Shown: positions 36,110-47,055 of the stretch, piece by piece
Layout: each line of letters starts with the position of its first letter
Position numbering within the stretch: the stretch's first letter is position 1
Assembly: GCA_941918925.1 (NCBI GenBank)
Contig: OW799234.1
Location: 130,428,895-130,492,894, forward strand
From: Phyto melanocephala
Lineage: Eukaryota; Arthropoda; Insecta; Diptera; Rhinophoridae
DNA: 64,000 nt
Direction: 5' to 3'
Position numbers and translations under genes: made by a program
The notes under the pieces: generated by a model
Database searches by the model: none
Told to the model about the DNA's origin: nothing
What the model saw: the letters and a program-made list of their open reading frames with translations, nothing else

Positions 36110-38067
36110 ATTTCATGTGATACGCCATTTTCTTTATTATTTCCGATGCCATCCTCGTTTTTTAATTTTTTCATTATTAACTGTATTCTACTAGTCAAGC
36201 CCTTTCACTTGATACCCATATTGTTAGAGTTAAAAAAAATTTTTTCCGCCAAATTGCTTCAGACGCCACATAGTGGGATTTTTTGTGCAATAAGTAATTT
36301 TTTCAACACATAAAATTTAAAAATGTAATGATGCAGTTTTGTAAAAAATTGATTCAGCATGAGGAATCCATAAATTGTATCCCAAAAAACGTTTATTTGG
36401 CTTTGAAAAATTGAAGTAGTCACATGTAAATTTTGGTCCAAAAGATTGAAAACTGTTTACGCACTTCTTTAGTGTTTGTACGTAAGATAATTTTATTGCT
36501 TTGATTTAAATAGTGATTTTTTTCAAATATAGCCTTTTCTGCGTATTAAAAAAAAAAATAAAGTTCGCTCATATGGTTTTAAAGACCATATAATAGAATA
36601 AAATTTGTTATTTAATGTGCCGTGATTGCGAACTTCCTTGGAAGAAAAAAAAGGTTGCTCGGTCGTGCTAGGTGCTCCCGCTATAATAAAATGAATACTA
36701 TCAATTAAAAAAAAAAGTTTAAATAATTAAAAATCTTTCATAAAATCGCAAAATTTGTCTCCAAATTCATGAAATTTTTAATTTCATTTTTAGTTTCATT
36801 TAATTAGTTTTGGTAAAGAAACAAAAAGTAGTAGGAAAAAATATAATATGGGTTATATGGGCGGTGAGTGGTGGGCGTTAATTGAGATAATAGAGGCTCT
36901 GTGCCAAATTTCAAAAACTTTGGGCCAAAAATGAATTTTGGGTTCTATGGGCGGTGGGTAGAGGGCGTGGCCAATTTTGATGAAACTTTATATTTTTCTT
37001 AATTAAGCTAACCAAAGGCTCTGTGCCAAATTTCAAAAACTTTGGGTCAAAAATAAATTTTGGGTTCAGTGGGCGATGGGTAGAGGGCGTGGCCAATTTT
37101 GATGAAACTTTATATTTTTCTTAATTAAGCTAACCAAAGGCTCTGTGCCAAATTTCAACATTCTTCGACCCTCGTTATATTTTTTGCCAAACATTGTATG
37201 AACAAATCCCTCTGTGCGCCATCTTATATTTATAATTTTTTAATAGTTTACTACATTGTACTGGTCAAGCGCTTTTTTTGATACCAATATTGTAGAGTTT
37301 AAAGGGGACAAAGACGTAACTACTACATTTGACTCATGTGTTCGCCATTTAATGTAGGACGCCGCCTTGGATTGTTTTTTCATAGCAAACTATATTTTAA
37401 CACTCAAGCCGTTTCATTTGATCCTCACATTGGCTCTATCGGCTGTAATAGAAACTAAAAAATTTATATTTTCGTTTGTAAATTTTAGGAAGAACACCGA
37501 AGCAAAAGTACTTTAGTGGTTATATCTCAGTTGGTTTCAAACCGATTTGTTAGCTTTTTTAAAAATGATTTCTGAGATTACGGCATATAATTTGGTATTT
37601 TAAGCGTGTTCAGAAATTATAAAGGAGTTTGAAGAAATTTCATATATTTTAAAATGTATTTATTTTTTCAAATAAATTGTACCTATAACTTTGCTGATTA
37701 GTGAGCAATTTGTCCAACATTTTTCATGAATATATATTCTATAAATTGCAACAACCCTGTCTATAAACTATCCTAGGGCTGGAAAAATTTAATTTTTGTT
37801 CTACAAATAAGCGAAACAGAGGCAGTCGTGTTTATTTGCTTATATCTCAGAAAGTTAAGGAGCGATTATGATGATTTGCAATACCTACCTGCTCCCGAAT
37901 ATTTCTGATACTTTGATATCTTACAAGGGTCTTGGCAATATCAGGGGTCTTCAAAAAGTTAATTTCAACATACACACGGGCAGACAGTCAGAAGGATCGA
38001 CTACCCTATTCATAAGCTTTCATAAAATGTATACTTTATGGGTACACTTAATGTGAAGGGTATAAAA
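36110..38067 (-). mobile_element. Long Helentron-type element, reverse strand
   Basis: Read on the minus strand, the 5' end at 38067 is TTTTTATACCCTTCACATTA. It is followed by CATAAAGTATACATTTTATG and a GACTGTCTGCCCGTGTG tract, as in other Helentrons here. It then runs through blocks shared with 25702-26830 in the opposite orientation, a 122-bp tandem array (36845-37160), and TTTGATACC-type repeats at 37200-37440 and 36110-36270. The 3' hairpin was not found, so the left boundary is approximate. No coding was recognised. Confidence 0.6.
36845..37160 (-). repeat. 122-bp tandem repeat in Helentron
   Basis: AGGCTCTGTGCCAAATTTCA begins at 36894, 37016 and 37138, giving an exact 122-bp period. 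The first two units are nearly identical, including GGGCGTGGCCAATTTTGATG. A partial, more diverged unit lies at 36845-36893. Orientation follows the host element. Confidence 0.9.
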
Positions 38068-38419
38068 ACACAGACAAACATTTAAATGTTTTGGAAAAAC
38101 ATCAATCGCACCGCATGTAGTCCTCAACAATTTTTTATGTTGAAAGTAAATAATGAAACAGAACACGACTGCAATTTCAAACAAAGGCAATGTGGAAGCC
38201 ATATGACAACAGCAATTTCAAATACTCTAATTTTATTGTTTGACTTTCTTTTGTTCTATCCTAAAACTTATAAGGTTAGATGGAAAAAGAGAGGCCTTAA
38301 AAGCCTAAACCCATGATAGGTCACACGTATGCCCAATTGACATGTTGTTCGCTATAACGAAAAGAAAAATTACTCTCTAAAGAATCCTATTCCCACACTC
38401 AGATAATATTGCGACTAAG
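38068..38419. other. Unassigned sequence between elements
   Basis: The 76-residue plus-strand frame (38086-38316) has no recognisable domain. The left limit of the neighbouring LINE relic may lie within this stretch. Confidence 0.35.
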
Positions 38420-39420
38420 TCAAGAACCCAATCATTTTAATGTAATTCCTTAGAAATTTTCTATTTTAAAATTCTTAGGTATTCCAGTTTGGCATAATGT
38501 TCACGTTAAAGTTCTTGTTTCTTGCCCAAACGTAGGACATTCCAAAGTTTCATCCTAGCAAATCTTCTAAGTTTTGGTCTACTGAGTTTCATAATCTCCT
38601 TTTATTTCTCAAGATTTCAGTCGCCCCATAGTATGTTCGTCACCTTACCGACAGCGGTATTTTGCTACTTTCTGACGTGCGTTTTTTAAGTAAATTTTTA
38701 AGCCTACGAAAAGGTTTAGCATTTTCCAAGATGACGGCATTCAAGAATGATCGCATTTTAGATTAGTCCTTGATGGCCTAGTATCCATATTAGCTCTACA
38801 TGTTCACAATTTGTATGCGAGTGTCTTGAGGGTCTTGATTAACTGATTTGCTGTCCGCAAATAATCTCAGCCTGAAAGTATTGACAATCTGGTATTGTAA
38901 TCCAGTAGAAGAAAGTTCCGACTTATGCCATATAAACCCATTCCAGTTCGTTCACCAATCTTTCATTAATCTGCCTTGGGGAATTCATACACTAATAATT
39001 TCATCCCATTATCCGTCCTCTGGTATTATGGCGATGCAGTTAACGTCATATCATTCGATATCATATGATATTTCCTATCGGTAAGATATCAATTATTCTT
39101 TGGTATCTGGTTTTATCGTCTCTTACCAGCCATTCACCCATTGCCATTAATCTAGTAGTGCGAAGGCGGCCCCATAATAAACCTTTAATTCAATCGGCCG
39201 AATTGGTAGTATATTATCAATAGCAGTTGTTGATATGGTTCTCGTGGAACCGCATATACATACTACGGAAACACTATCTTAAGATCTTTTCAAGAGGTTT
39301 TATATAAATCTTCTCTAAAGATTTACACCACACTTTCGAGGCATACGTTAGAATAGCCAGTGTGTCATCTTTGTCTTATGCCCCATCTTATGCCTATCGC
39401 TCTACTACAAAGCGATTTGT
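38420..39420 (-). pseudogene. LINE ORF2 relic: reverse transcriptase end and RNase H
   Basis: On the minus strand, in shifting frames and from right to left, I read TLAILTYASKVWCKSLEK (about 39385-39300) and STRTISTTAIDNILPI with PIELKVYYGAAFAL (about 39250-39160). These match the region after the RT catalytic core in RNase H-bearing non-LTR elements, normally GAMRTTPTxALExLLxxPPI. Then come RYQRIIDILPI (about 39110), LFADSKSV (about 38860), a worn form of the RNase H xSDSQxA motif, and KEIMKLSRPKLRR (about 38600), as in the C-terminal region. Many stops; dead and old. Confidence 0.65.
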
Positions 39421-40271
39421 TTACAAAATGTATTAAATTTTATAAAAAACATGGCAACATTGTTGAGAGTAATTGTGTTTATGTAGCATCCGCCTAAAGA
39501 GGGAATTACTTTAACAGTTATATCGTTCTAACATTCTTTTCATAAACACTTTGCAATAGTGTAGACTTATGTTTTTAAACAATTATTAAACTGAATATTA
39601 TAATTTAAGTATTATTATAAATAAATAAATGTTTCGAAATACTTACAATACAAAAATGTTTTCAGTTAAATTTGGTAAAATTTAGCTTATAAAGGCTTAC
39701 TTGTAATGAAAGAAGAATATGGAATTGTTAAAGTTTTTTTATAAAATTTTTTTAGTAAATAGAGGCTGAATGAATTAAAAAAACAATATTTTTGCAATAC
39801 AGTAAAACCTCTATTATTTGCATGCTCTTCATTTCAGACTTTTCAGTACGCCGTGAAGCTCAGTTTTAAAATTTCAACTCAATAGTTCAAATATCAGTGT
39901 TGACTTTTTCTTTATTTTTCTTTAAAAAAGCCACAGAAATAACTTCAGTAAAGCTGAAATACTGCACCATAATTAGTTTTTTTTAATAAAAACACACACA
40001 GAAAGCCGAGAATCAAATTCTTTGCCAATCGAATGGTTCATTTTTGCAATCGAACTTTTCTTATGTGGTTTTATGGTTCTATTGCCAGAATCATAATTTT
40101 TGACTGCCAACTATACATTGATATTTCGATACAAGATATTGCAAATACAACCATAACATTCTACTACCACAGCTAAAGAATGCAATTGGCAACAATTCTG
40201 GTACTCACAACAGATACTGTTTTTTCAGTGTATGTTCCTATAAATACATTTAAAACTTTTGTATTTCACTT
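39421..40271. other. AT-rich DNA, no gene recognised
   Basis: Nothing structured was seen in this stretch. Confidence 0.4.
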
Positions 40272-41219
40272 TTTTATACCCGCCACCAAAAAATTGGTGG
40301 GGATGTATTCATTTTGTCATTCCGTTTGTAACACATCGAAATATTCATTTTAGACCCCATAAATAAATAAATAAATATATTCTGAAAAGCGGTTTCATTT
40401 TATGACGATCTAGCTATGTCCGCCTGTCTGTCCGTCTATTAAAAGCATGATAGAGGTCGGACCCAAAAAGCTAGGGGGCTCGACTTTTGCCAGAATATTT
40501 CTTATATACATACATGGTTTGTTTGGTTTTCGAAATGGGCTAAATCGGTATATTAGAAAGAGAGTTATAGCTCGTAATCCAAGAGTAGGTCAAAAAAACT
40601 ATGTCCTTCCAACATCAAATAAAATGCAATTGTGTCCAAACGTAATAACGTAAAGTCATAAAACTTCGAATATATATTTCCTGAGTAAAAGCAATATTCG
40701 ATTTTGCTTAAATCTATGAATTAGGAAATGAGTTATAGATCAAAACGTACGAAAATTTATACCGCCCAGTGCATTTTTCGGTATATTCATAATTTAAAAC
40801 GTAATAAAACTTGCTTTTTAGTCAAAGGCTTTGTACCTACGAAAGATAAATATGACACGCCCACTTTAACGCCTACCTCCCATATAACGGTTTATCTTAA
40901 ACTCATATAATTCCTCTATGGACAAATTTTTTTGAAGAATAAAGGACTATATTGAAATATCTTAGTTTTATTTATTAGCAGAAACTATAATGACACGCCA
41001 ACTTTAACGCCCACTTTCATTGAAAGACTAAATTTACGAAAATATTTTTCTAGCATATCGAAGGTATACAAAGAAAGTGATACATATTTTAGTATAAAGA
41101 GATTATTCCAAAGGAGATTACTGTTAGTAACAGAATAATACATTTTGTGCTATAAAAGTATACAAAATTGGTGGTGGGTAAAAAAGATTCGGCACAGCTG
41201 AATATAGTGGTCTTACTTG
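40272..41219 (+). mobile_element. Helentron, divergent subfamily
   Basis: The 5' end is TTTTTATACCCGCCACCAAA and the element has GACCCCATAAATAAATAAAT and a GTCCGCCTGTCTGTCCGTC tract. The 3' end is ATTCGGCACAGCTGAATATA then GTGGTCTTACTTGA. CCACCAAAAAATTGGTGG near the 5' end is matched by TTGGTGGTGGG before the 3' hairpin, the same kind of subterminal pairing as GTGAAGGG in the other subfamily. The interior has two CACGCCCACTTTAACGCC-like phrases, and no coding. Confidence 0.8.
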
Positions 41220-42700
41220 ATATTACTTAATTTCGTCGTAATAAAACGTTCATAAATGATTTAAATGCAAATAAATTTTTAATTGTGATTATTTTAATTT
41301 TTATTTATAAAAATATTTATTTATATTTTGTACGACAAATCTCGTAATTAAGCATGCAACAAGTTTTTAACATGATTGTCTGCAATCCAATAAGAAACGA
41401 ACACTATCTGTCCAGATTAAGGAGGTTGTACTGTATTTTATATAAAATTTAAAAAATATACATTTTAATTACACTGATGATAACAATCAACATTAAAGTT
41501 TATTTAATAAAATAAATATTTTATCTCTAACAAAGTTCAGCAAAAAGCAAAAAAAAAACATTAAAAAAACACAGTCAAGTACGAGTTTTAAATAAACCAT
41601 AAAATGAATGTGTGTTTTTAATGGTCAACTTAAAATAATATTTATATAAGTTGTACAATAAATTTGTATATATAAATAGTAACATTTTAAATGGCTGTTA
41701 GCAATAAAAAACACCCTCAGCGTAATGCCATAATTTAAATGTTAACAAGAAAGCTGTAAATAAATAATGTAGAAGGACGTCTCAAAACCGACCACATTAT
41801 ACCCTATACAAAAATAGTTATTAAATTTACAAGGTGTCTTAAGTGTCGTTATGTCATAATATTTCGAAATTTAAAAAAAAAAACGTTCGAAAATTTTACA
41901 ATTTACAATACAACACTTTTTATTAATTTTAAAGTTGTTGGCAAATTACTTATGACAGTATCACACTTAGACCTTCTTGTGAATACACCGAATATATAAA
42001 ATTAATTGTGCTAAACTTTTATTGTGATTTCGAAATTAGTGACACTTTTAATATTGTTTATATACAACTTTTAACGCCAGACTCCAAATTTCGAAAAACA
42101 ACATTTTAATGGAGTGTGAAATAAAATCATGGCTCTTTTGAAGTAAAATTATAAATAATGGCTTTTTATTCGAGCTTTTAATTAAATTATTATAAAACTT
42201 TATAAAAAAATTTATTTGAAATTATGACCAGTGCAGCAGGTATTGCTTACTCGTCTCAGAAAGTTATTTTAAGCCGATTTTTGTAATTAAAAATGGTTAT
42301 AAATTTAAACAATTACAATATAGTTTTGTTGGCTGTGACTGAACTCATTAGGTTTAATTAGAAATACGTGACTTTTAATTTAAATAATTTCTAGCTTTGA
42401 ATCGTTTCAACACTCTTTTCTAATTTCTAAATAATTGCTTTTCAAATTGGAAATTGGATTATAAAAAACAGTAAAAAAAATACAATTGTACATTTGAATT
42501 ATTTTTTAAAATTTTTACAAATAAATCATGTTTTTTAAGAAGCGTAGAACTTCGAATTGGCAGCACTGTTTCCTGTTCAAGCTGATTTGATTGCTTTCGC
42601 TTATTTTGAAAGAAATTTGAGTTGGAAATAAATGTTTGTAAGTGTTTAAATACATTTTTAAAATCATGGTTCAAGTTGGACAAATACTTCGGGCAACGGT
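41220..42700. other. AT-rich DNA, no gene recognised
   Basis: The minus-strand frame at 42459-42710 has no recognisable domain. I see nothing else here. Confidence 0.4.
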
Positions 42701-42707
42701 TGACGTA

Positions 42708-43003
42708 CACATTTCATTAAACGACTGCGTCAATAAATAGAATTGCCAAATACGGAGCAACGTTAATCCCCAAGTTGTTGTCGGAACACTATTACTCCCT
42801 CAAAAAACTTATTATTATTATTATTATCACAAATAACGTTGGTCCCAGCATTACAGCCAACGGTAAAAGGTATAGAAACGTGCTTGCTAGTTTTTCGTGA
42901 CTCAATTTGAAGGCATTAATATGGCAGGCACGTGGTTTAAACAGTATAAATTTACTGAGAGAATATTTGACAAATGAAGAAGTAAGTATTATCGCTAGTC
43001 CCG
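42708..43003 (+). pseudogene. Mariner-family transposase relic
   Basis: From 42708 the frame reads LNDCVNK, a stop, then NCQIRSNVNPQVVVGTLLLPQK. This is a worn form of the mariner segment NGYVNKQNCRIW...NPQVIVETPLHPQK. After an ATT/TTA run and a frame change comes TANGKRYRNVLASF, normally TVNGxRYRxML. Further on, INLLREYL probably corresponds to the helix after the second catalytic Asp. A LINE fragment takes over near 43003. The gene is inactive. Confidence 0.75.
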
Positions 43004-43400
43004 GAATATCAACACCACTAGCTTGGATATAGGAGAACCCAGGACTTCATAAAATAAGGGGAAAAAGAAACTCAGATGCTAATGAAGCGCAAGAGTCGAG
43101 TTAAGGTGGCTGGGCGGCTGCAACGTACGATCATAGCCGATGTATAAAGGCACTACAGGGACGTGGGTGGTGACATTAGTATCTTTACTGATGGGTCATA
43201 GAAGAATCTTGCACCTCGTTCTTAAGGTTAAGGTAAGGGAGAGTCAGATCGCGGTAGACTAAGGATCACAGGTAGCCACACATTAAGTGTGAATGATATA
43301 GGGGAACTCAGTCTAAAAAAAATGCTGACGATTACGAAGGACTATGGGATTAGGATTGTCGGCAATCCTGTTTTTCTATATTCCTTTGAGACACGTATAT
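43003..43400 (+). pseudogene. Doubly deleted copy of the 47-kb LINE
   Basis: At about 43015 the DNA begins to match the LINE read from the minus strand at 47217-48385. ATAGGAGAACCCAGGACTTC corresponds to the segment encoding RRILDL, then ETQMLMKRKSRVKV and DISIFTDGS follow in frame (43060-43198). The sequence then jumps directly to RLRITGSHTLSVNDIGELSL and TITKDYGIRIV (about 43258-43370), the C-terminal end. About 220 residues, including most of RNase H and the zinc finger, are missing between the two blocks. Stops are present. Confidence 0.85.
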
Positions 43401-44727
43401 ATATGTATGTAACTGTCCCCATTCTTGTTCTTTGACGCCATCACATTGTTTTCTTGGACATATGTGAAGTGTCCCACTTCTCTGCAGAGAGACCCGAAAC
43501 GAATATTTCACATTTAATTGCCGAAATACTTGTTTGATTTATTGAAAGGGCCGTGTGAAAATTGGGCCACCAGGTTAAGCGTGAGCTGTGGCTTTAATTC
43601 AAATTTTAACATTAATGCCATAAAATTACGTAATTGATAGATCCAATGTGATCAATATCAAAAACATTTTTCTCTGCTCCCTTTTAGTTCTGCAACTCTA
43701 TAAAACACAGCCGTTATATAAAAAAAATATTATTGTCTTTCTCTAAGTATTGCCCATTTTGTAATGCAATCAAAATACACAAATTCATATACATACATAC
43801 ATACGTTGTCATTACACTTGTATGTTTGTGAAGTACTACTTTGACCTCAATTCTAAAAACCCTTTAAAACTGCAAAAATTGTGCAATAAATTTCAACACT
43901 TGTATACAAATTTTTTCACTTGGTTAATGCAGATAAAACTGCATAAATCTTAAATATAATGAAAGTGTTACAAAAAAAAAAAAACAAATACAAAAGGCAA
44001 ATTAAAAATTAAACTACAATATTCTTTCCTAGTGTTGTAGCATTTGTACTATTTATTTTTTCTAGGAATGCACAAGCACATTCAATTGCTTGCCACCTCT
44101 CAAGCATAAGGTTTAAAATACCCGAAAGTGTTGTAAGAATATAACTGTCATTATACACATATATGAGTATGTCAGCAGATAAACAAATATATTTTTGCTT
44201 TGAATATGCTGATATGGCAATATAATCGGTGGTGTAAATGTTTTTGTTCATTGTGAATATGTTTTATAGTTTCAGGTGAAATTTTCGCTAGTTTTATAGT
44301 TCCGTGAAAATGTAAAATGAAAGTTTTTTGAAGAGTAAATGGTATAGTGGCACCATATGTATAAGACAAAAAAATTCACATTTTCAGAAAACTAGAATTA
44401 AGTCCTTGGAATTCTGTTCAATAGTTCATGCAAACTGTTGTCAGACTTCATATCAATTTTTTTCCAAAAATTTAACTAAAAAATTATATAAAATGACAGT
44501 TCAAATGTAATATTTAAAAATACAACAAAAACACGGGGCTTTGTGTTAAATGAAAACCTTGTTCAACAAACACCACCTTGTTAAAAACATGTGACATAAC
44601 TCATCGACGTATACTTGCAAATTGCATTAGCGACATCTTAAGCTAAAGGGAAACATTTAACTTGTGGTAATGACGTGGAAAAATAATACAGGAAAAACGG
44701 ATGTTGGAAAATTTCGTACTCACTTAA
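43401..44727. other. AT-rich DNA, no gene recognised
   Basis: A TACA run lies at 43790-43804 and a poly-A run near 43972. Frames at 44009-44510 overlap on both strands without recognisable domains. Confidence 0.4.
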
Positions 44728-45673
44728 TCTTCTATATATATAAAAGTGAAACTCTGATCGGGCTCAAACTTTGGTAAGTTGTTGTACACATACCAGGGAG
44801 TGTTTATGGGTGAAAAAAGTGGGCGGGGCCACGCCCATAAAAAATTAGTTATCATTTAAAGCTACTTGCACTTGACCGATTTTTCTGAAACTTTGCACAC
44901 ATATCGAGCTGTCATGACTAAATAATTTCGTGATAAGAAAAGTGGGCGGGGCCACGCCCCTAAAAAAGTTTTAATTTTGAGGTACTTGCACTGAACCGAT
45001 TTTTCTGAAACTTTGCACAGATATTAAGCTGTCATAACCTTATAATTTCGTGATTAAAAAAGTGGGCGGGGCCACGCCCATAAAAAAATGTTATAATTTT
45101 GAGGTACTTCCACCTGACCGATTTTTCTGAAACTTTGCATACATGTCGAGCTGTCATGACTAAATAACTTCGTGATTAGAAAAGTGGGCAGTGCCACGCC
45201 CATAAAAAAAAGGTATCATTTTGAGGTACTTGCGCTGGACCGATTATTCTGAAACTTTGCACACGTATTAGACTGTTATGACTTTACAATTTCATGATTA
45301 GAAAAGTGGGCAGGGCCACGCCCATTAAAACAATTATAATTTTGAGGTACTTGCACTGCACCAATTTTTCTAAAACTTTGCACACACACTAAGCTGTCAT
45401 GACTTTACAATTTCGTGATTAGAAAAGTGGGCAGTGCCACGCCCATAAAAAAATGTTATCATTTTGAAGTACTTGCACTGGACCGATTTTTCTGAAACTT
45501 TGCACACATATTGAGCTGTTATGACCTTACAATTTCGTTATTAGAAAAGTGGGCAGGGCCACGCCCATAAACAAAATGATAATTTTTAGGCTTCTGCAGT
45601 TGATATTCAATAAAAATTCAGAATGCATTTTGATTCATTAAGGGGCGTAGCAACGCGCGCCGGGTTTGGCTAG
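44728..45673 (+). mobile_element. Tandem Helitron A
   Basis: It starts TCTTCTATATATATAAAAGT after A and ends CGCGCGCCGGGTTTGGCTAG. TC...CTAG ends with insertion between A and T are the Helitron signature, and GCGCGCCGGG lies where a 3' hairpin is expected. The 946-bp body is seven ~122-bp monomers. Compared with B and C it lacks the GTGTGTG run and the following ~45 bp after AAACTCTG. There is no coding, so transposition would need a Rep-helicase from elsewhere. Element B begins at the very next base. Confidence 0.88.
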
Positions 45674-46541
45674 TCTATATATATAAAAGTGAAACTCTGT
45701 GTGTGTGTGTGTGTGTTAGCTATAGACTCCGAAACTGTAAAACCGATCAGGCTCAAACTTTGGTAAGTTGTTGTACACATACCAGGGAGTGTTTATGGGT
45801 GAAAAAAGTGGGCGGGGCCACGCCCATAAAAAATTAGTTATCAGTTTTAGCTACTTGCACTTGACCGATTTTTCTGAAACTTTGCACACATATCGAGCTG
45901 TCATGACTAAAAAATTTTGTGATAAGAAAAGTGGGCGGGGCCACGCCCCTAAAAAAGTTTAAATTTTGAGGTACTTGCACTGGACCGATTTTTTTAAAAC
46001 TTTGCACACATATTAAGCTGTCATGACTTTATAATTTCGTGATTAAAAAAGTGGGCGGGGCCACGCCCATAAAAAATTAATTATCAGTTTTAGCTACTTG
46101 CACCAGACCGAACTTTCTGAAACTTTTCAAACATACTGAGCTGTCATGACTTTACACTTTCGTCATTAGAAAAGTGGGCAGTGCCACGCCCATAAAAAAA
46201 GGTATCATTTCGAGGTACTTACACTGGACCGATTTTTCTGAAACTTTGCACACATATTGAGCTGTCATGACTATATAATTTCGTGATTAGAGAAGTGGGC
46301 AGGGCTAGGCCCATTAAAAAAGTTATAATTTTAAGATACTTTCACTGGACGGACTTTTCTGAAACTTTGCACACTTATTGAGCTGTCATTACTATACAGT
46401 TTCGTAATTAGAAAAGTGGGCAGTGCCACGCTCATAAAGAAAAAGTTATAGTTTTTAGCTTTGCACTTGATATTTGATTAAAATTTAGAATGCGATTAAA
46501 GTTCATGAAGGGGCGTAGCACCGCGCGCCGGGATTTTCTAG
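45674..46541 (+). mobile_element. Tandem Helitron B
   Basis: It starts TCTATATATATAAAAGTGAA directly after the CTAG of A and ends GCGCCGGGATTTTCTAG, directly before the TC of C. The body is 868 bp with a GTGTGTGT run, a leader reading GACTCCGAAACTGTAAAACC, then six ~122-bp monomers. It has no coding. Confidence 0.88.
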
Positions 46542-47055
46542 TCTATATATATAAAAGTGAAACTCTGTGTGTGTGTGTTAGCTATAGACTCCGAAACTGT
46601 AAAACCGATCGGGCTCAAACTTTGGTAAGTTGTTGTACACATACCAGGGAGTGTTTATGGGTGAAAAAAAGTGGGCGGGGCCACGCCCATAAAAAATTAG
46701 TTATCAGTTTTAGCTACTTGCACTTCACCGATTTTTCTGAAACTTTGCACACATATCGAGCTGTCATGACTAAATAATTTTGTGGTTGGAAAAGTGGGCG
46801 GGGCCACGCCCCTAAAAATGTTTTAATTTTGAGGTACTTGCACTAGACCGATTTTTCTGAAACTTTGCACACATATTGAGCTGTCAAGACTTTATAATTT
46901 CGTGATAAAAAAAGTGGGCAGGGCCACGCCCATAAAAAAAAGTTATAATTTTGAGGTACCTTTACTGACCAATTTTCATGAAACTTTGCACACATATTAA
47001 GTTGTCATAACTAAATAATTTTTTGATTAGAAAAGTGGGCAGTGCCACGCCCATA

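Noticed and set aside
42913..43000. Endonuclease start of a LINE (LIWQARGLNSINLLREYL)
   Set aside because: The segment fits better as the continuation of the mariner relic just upstream (INLLREYL after the FQQDG region), and the LINE match begins only near 43010.
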